Made by a program: the position numbers and the translations under genes. From positions 1,957,896 to 2,021,895 of the forward strand of contig OY992837.1 in assembly GCA_963921425.1 (NCBI GenBank): a stretch of DNA of 64,000 nucleotides. The letters run 5' to 3'. Of the stretch, positions 60,798 through 64,000 are shown piece after piece (the stretch's first letter is position 1; the number at the start of each line of letters is the position of its first letter). The DNA comes from Dryas octopetala (taxonomy: Eukaryota; Streptophyta; Magnoliopsida; Rosales; Rosaceae). The notes under the pieces were generated by a model. The model made no database searches. It was not told the origin of the DNA and saw only the letters and a program-made list of their open reading frames with translations.

Positions 60798-62016
60798 ATA
60801 ATGCTTCTCAAAAAAACAAAAAATTAAGAAAATTAAATTCGAGAACCATAAGCCATAAGGGGAAATTTATCTCTCCTTTTATGACGAATTCATTTTTTTT
60901 TATCTTCTTCTGAATATAGCATTTTTAAACATATTCAATCTAATTCTGCATAAACCGAGGCCATAGTGTTTACACCTTAAAATAATAACCATATATCCAA
61001 AGCTTTTTGGTTATAAGTTTATAACTCATTCACATGTATGTAAATTAAAGTTAGTCTTAATTGATTTTTCTTGTTTGGATGATCTTATTCTCCAATTGGA
61101 GGTATATATAGGAATTACAAGGCTAATCAATTAAGCTAATTACAATCAGTCTGAATGAATCAAGCTATAAATCTCTGGTACTTGCAATCCGTTCAGACTA
61201 TAAATCATGTATGGGTATAGTTATCCGTGTCCAACCAACATGTATATAAATCATGCACCAAAAAGTCTCTCCCTCAAGACTTGGCTGCGAACTAGTTAAC
61301 AAGTCTTGGATTGGAAGTCCACTATTTTGCAACTATTACTCTCTAAAATAAGGCATTCAAATGAAAGATGAAAAATTGAGATAGATGAGTGAAGGACGCC
61401 ACTTTTGTGGCTTGTCTCAAAGTTTGTATCGCAATTTGAAAAGGGGTTAAATGCACCTTAAGAGAGATAAATGTAGCAGAAAAAAAAAACAGATAATTAA
61501 GTGGAGATAAAATCATTTCGATTAGAGGATGTGATAAACTCATTATCTTTCAATCCATAATTATGTGTTCATCATATTCAGGCCTTCCAACATGAATCAT
61601 GGATTTCATGAATTGTTAAGGATTGTATAGGCTGTACACAGACACATAATTTATTATTGGCAGATTACTAGACACAATCCATGATATAAGTACCAAAATT
61701 CCTGTATTGGTTGGGCAAGAGCCACAATTATTTCAACACAAATCAACCATCAATACATCATAAAAGCCTAGGTGTTCCACGTAAATATTCTGTTTTGTGC
61801 TTGCTTTTTGTATATTATTGAAGATGGGGAATTAAACATCCAAATTCTCATTGTTTTCTCATCTTCTACAAGGGTAAAAAGTGAGCAAAATGAGATTATT
61901 CATAAGACAGCATTGTAAAACATAAACCGCACACCCATAAAACAGATGTTGGTTACTATCTTCAATTACAAATAAGTATTTTTCTTTTGAAAAATATACA
62001 GAAGTAAAGAATTGAG

Positions 62017-63252
62017 CTAAATGTGATAAATTGATGGCGGACATTGAGACTGAGACAGCATGCTATAGCCACTACTGGAAGACACTGGCCTATCATTGTA
62101 ATTAGGTATCCTCAGTGGATCCCCAGAGACAGGAGGGATGGAACTACTTGGGCTAGCATTAGTAATGCGCACGGGTGGAGAATCAGTCCTCCCATTTGCA
62201 GCCAAACTTGTCCCATATCGCCTGGTTAATGGGCTCATATGTGAGGTTGCAGAAGTACTGCCCCCCAATCCATACGATGCAATTGTTGAGTTCATATGTA
62301 GGGTAACAAGAGATGAACCTGTCAATCCATAGGCTCCTGCCCCCGTCAAGCTCATGTGCCGGGTATGGGTAACAGGAGAGGAACCAAACAAACCATAGCG
62401 CCCAGCTGCTAAGCTATTATGAGTATCGGGAATGGAATGTGCCGAATCATAGTATCCAGCAGGGTACTCTGCACCTTGACCTGTGAATGAGCCTGTGTGC
62501 TGATGTTGAGATGCTCGCAGTGAGTTAAAGGGGGAAATGGTGCCATAAGAAGTATTGTGAGCAGTTGCTGCTTGCCCACGCATTCCATCTGATGGTTGAA
62601 AGTAATCTGCACCTCGACTCTCAAACAAGTCTACTGGCCGAAGATAAGATGGCTGTATTAAGTGTACTGTGGCTGGTGCTCTGAAAGAAGCATTTTGAGC
62701 AGCTGAAGATGGAGCTGTCCGGCGTTGCTTATTTCTGCTCTGCTTATTTTGTTGAGCCTTAAAATCAGAGGCAGTACGTTTCTTTCCACTTACGTTGTGC
62801 ACCTGAGCCTCAGGGCCAGGAGCTGTTAATGTTGCTTTCCTCTCTTTTCTCTGCCTTTTCAGCTGGTTGATGCATTTTCTGAGGTTCTCAGGAGAATGTT
62901 GTGGTTCAACTTCAAGTTTGTAGTTTTCAATGCATCTTATTATGCCTCTTAGAGAAACTATTTCTTTGTCTGTGGTCTCATCCTGCAAGGGATTTAATAA
63001 AATGCAGTATATAAGAGATGGCTGTTTGACCTGAGTCTAAGGCGGGTTGATGAGGCAAAATAAACATCACCTATACCTGTGCTTTAAGAGGATCTTGCCC
63101 CCTCTTGTAACTCATCCTCACGTCCTTCTTGGCAAACTCCAAATGTGCTCTAAGCAGGGGTACAGGAGGGAACTTTTCAAGCTGTTGAAATGCATGTATG
63201 AATCTAATAGCATCAAGTCGCTTATCCTCTGATACAAGTTTTTCGATAAAAT
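62017..63252 (-). CDS. FRL: FRIGIDA-like protein, C-terminal part (5' end outside window)
   Basis: Plant nuclear protein of the FRIGIDA family; FRIGIDA itself promotes FLC expression, while most FRL members have less defined roles. Exons seen on the reverse strand: 63077-63252 and 62017-62982. The first encodes the end of the FRIGIDA domain (DFIEKLVSEDKRLDAIRFIH, FQQLEKFPPVPLLRAHLEFA, DVRMSYKRGQDPLKAQ). The second starts with a coiled-coil stretch (DKEIVSLRGIIRCIENYKLE, INQLKRQRKERK), then a long Ser/Gly/Tyr-rich low-complexity tail with repeated S-Y-G-L-x-G-S and S-x-M-S motifs, ending CPPSIYHI. The 5' exons must lie beyond the large intron that runs to the right edge. It belongs to the FRL3/FRL4 type rather than true FRIGIDA, with moderate certainty. 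Confidence 0.88.
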
Positions 63253-64000
63253 CTGCGGCACAAAACAAATTTTCAGGTTTAGCAGAGTACACAAAAAGAG
63301 ATAGAGGGGAAAAAAAAAAACTTAGTTCAAGGGCGTCTTATAAATAAAATCAGTCACATTGGCATCTGAAATGATGAAGATAAACACAAACATTGATGAA
63401 ATGCAAAATCACAATTTATCAGGAGAAATTCTAACAGCATATGTAACAGAAGACAATCACAATAACAAGAGCGTAAGAACGACGAACTTTCTTCCCATAA
63501 GCAGAATTTCTGCTAAAATTATCAAGGGAACCAGTATCCATTTACCTGATCACTTCTCAAAGACTTGTCAGAAACTACAAGAATGCATAGTATCTGTTGC
63601 TTTTTTTTTTTATAATAAGTATCTGTTGCATATCTCTAAAAAACTTCTGAAATATTTTTCCAACTTATACCAAGGCTCCATTTGTTCGATGTAATAATTC
63701 CACAAAAATGTTGCTGCTGCCATAGAAATAGAGCAGACTATTGCAAATGACAAACTATATATATCATTCAAAAAACCAACATATCATGCTATAATTGGGG
63801 TCGTAACTCCAGTTTATGTCCAGTTAAGTGTCATTTCAAGGTTATAAGAACCCAATTTTTCAACAGAAATAAGTTGTGTACCTTTTGTTCAAAATTTTCA
63901 ACAAAATAAAGCATGTGCCAGCCAATTGAAGCAACCTTCAGTTGAATTCTAGGAGCACAGATTATCATTGACATTTAGAATGAAACTATAAATCATAAAA
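63253..64000 (-). other. FRIGIDA-like gene intron (to window edge)
   Basis: No coding frame matching the family was found in either strand here. The acceptor (GCCGCAG on the reverse strand, at 63253-63259) marks one end of a large intron whose donor lies outside the window. Confidence 0.6.

Larger units (their letters stand above)
58508..62016. other. Intergenic, repeats only
   Basis: NOP58 3' flank (58620-58870 like 6400-6620), the second copy of the 0.4-kb duplication (59431-59813), a short direct repeat around GTGTGCTCGATCGAGCTTGG (59241 and 60283 areas) and a foldback at 60437-60797. No gene is seen. Confidence 0.5.

Noticed and set aside
1..64000. CRISPR arrays, prophage or bacterial operons
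   Set aside because: No spaced palindromic repeat array or prokaryotic gene layout is present; the sequence is plant nuclear DNA.

Overview
The window is nuclear DNA from a flowering plant, almost certainly a eudicot. It is AT-rich, and the genes are split by many short GT-AG introns with T-rich acceptors. The gene set is plant-specific or plant-typed: a HASTY exportin, a vacuolar NHX antiporter, a FRIGIDA-like protein, a phytocystatin and a myristoylated plant CDK-like kinase. I cannot name the species; a woody rosid would fit, but that is a guess.

Layout. 1-1.5 kb (+): 3' half of a NOP58 gene, cut by the window edge. 3.1-6.3 kb (+): a second NOP58 copy that is clearly a pseudogene (two frameshifts, a mutated splice donor, lost exons 5 and 7, an exon fused to downstream intron, and a MITE insertion). 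7.8-11.5 kb (+): CDK-like kinase. 13.1-22.2 kb (+): HASTY/exportin-5, 22 exons, 1210 aa. 23.6-28.0 kb (+): three tandem two-exon genes for tiny Cys-rich proteins with Pro/Gly-rich ends. 28.5-36.5 kb (-): eIF2B epsilon, 15 exons, 737 aa. 36.5-45.5 kb: mostly repeats and MITEs with one unrecognised, possibly broken ORF. 45.5-49.3 kb (+): NHX antiporter, 539 aa. 51.9-52.3 kb (-): a phytocystatin with a degenerate inhibitory loop. 54.3-58.5 kb (+): a complete NOP58 gene, 548 aa. 58.5-62 kb: repeats. 62.0 kb to the right edge (-): 3' part of a FRIGIDA-like gene.

Functional themes are ordinary cell biology (box C/D snoRNP assembly, translation initiation, miRNA biogenesis and nuclear transport, ion homeostasis), and the neighbours are not obviously co-functional. 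The NOP58 and eIF2B epsilon promoters carry telo-box motifs (AAACCCTA), as expected for ribosome and translation genes. The window is shaped by duplication: three NOP58 copies, a deletion scar in which CDK flank and intron sequence lie side by side at about 1.97-2.39 kb, a dispersed 0.4-kb duplication, and several foldback elements, two of them with 9-bp target-site duplications.

The least explained part is the 23.6-28.0 kb cluster. Three paralogues share a phase-2 intron that splits the codon of the first Cys of a conserved S-C-x3-[LV]-C-C-C motif, and they differ greatly in their Gly-Pro-Pro tails. All exon boundaries were read by eye from splice consensus, reading-frame continuity and recalled family sequences; no search was run.
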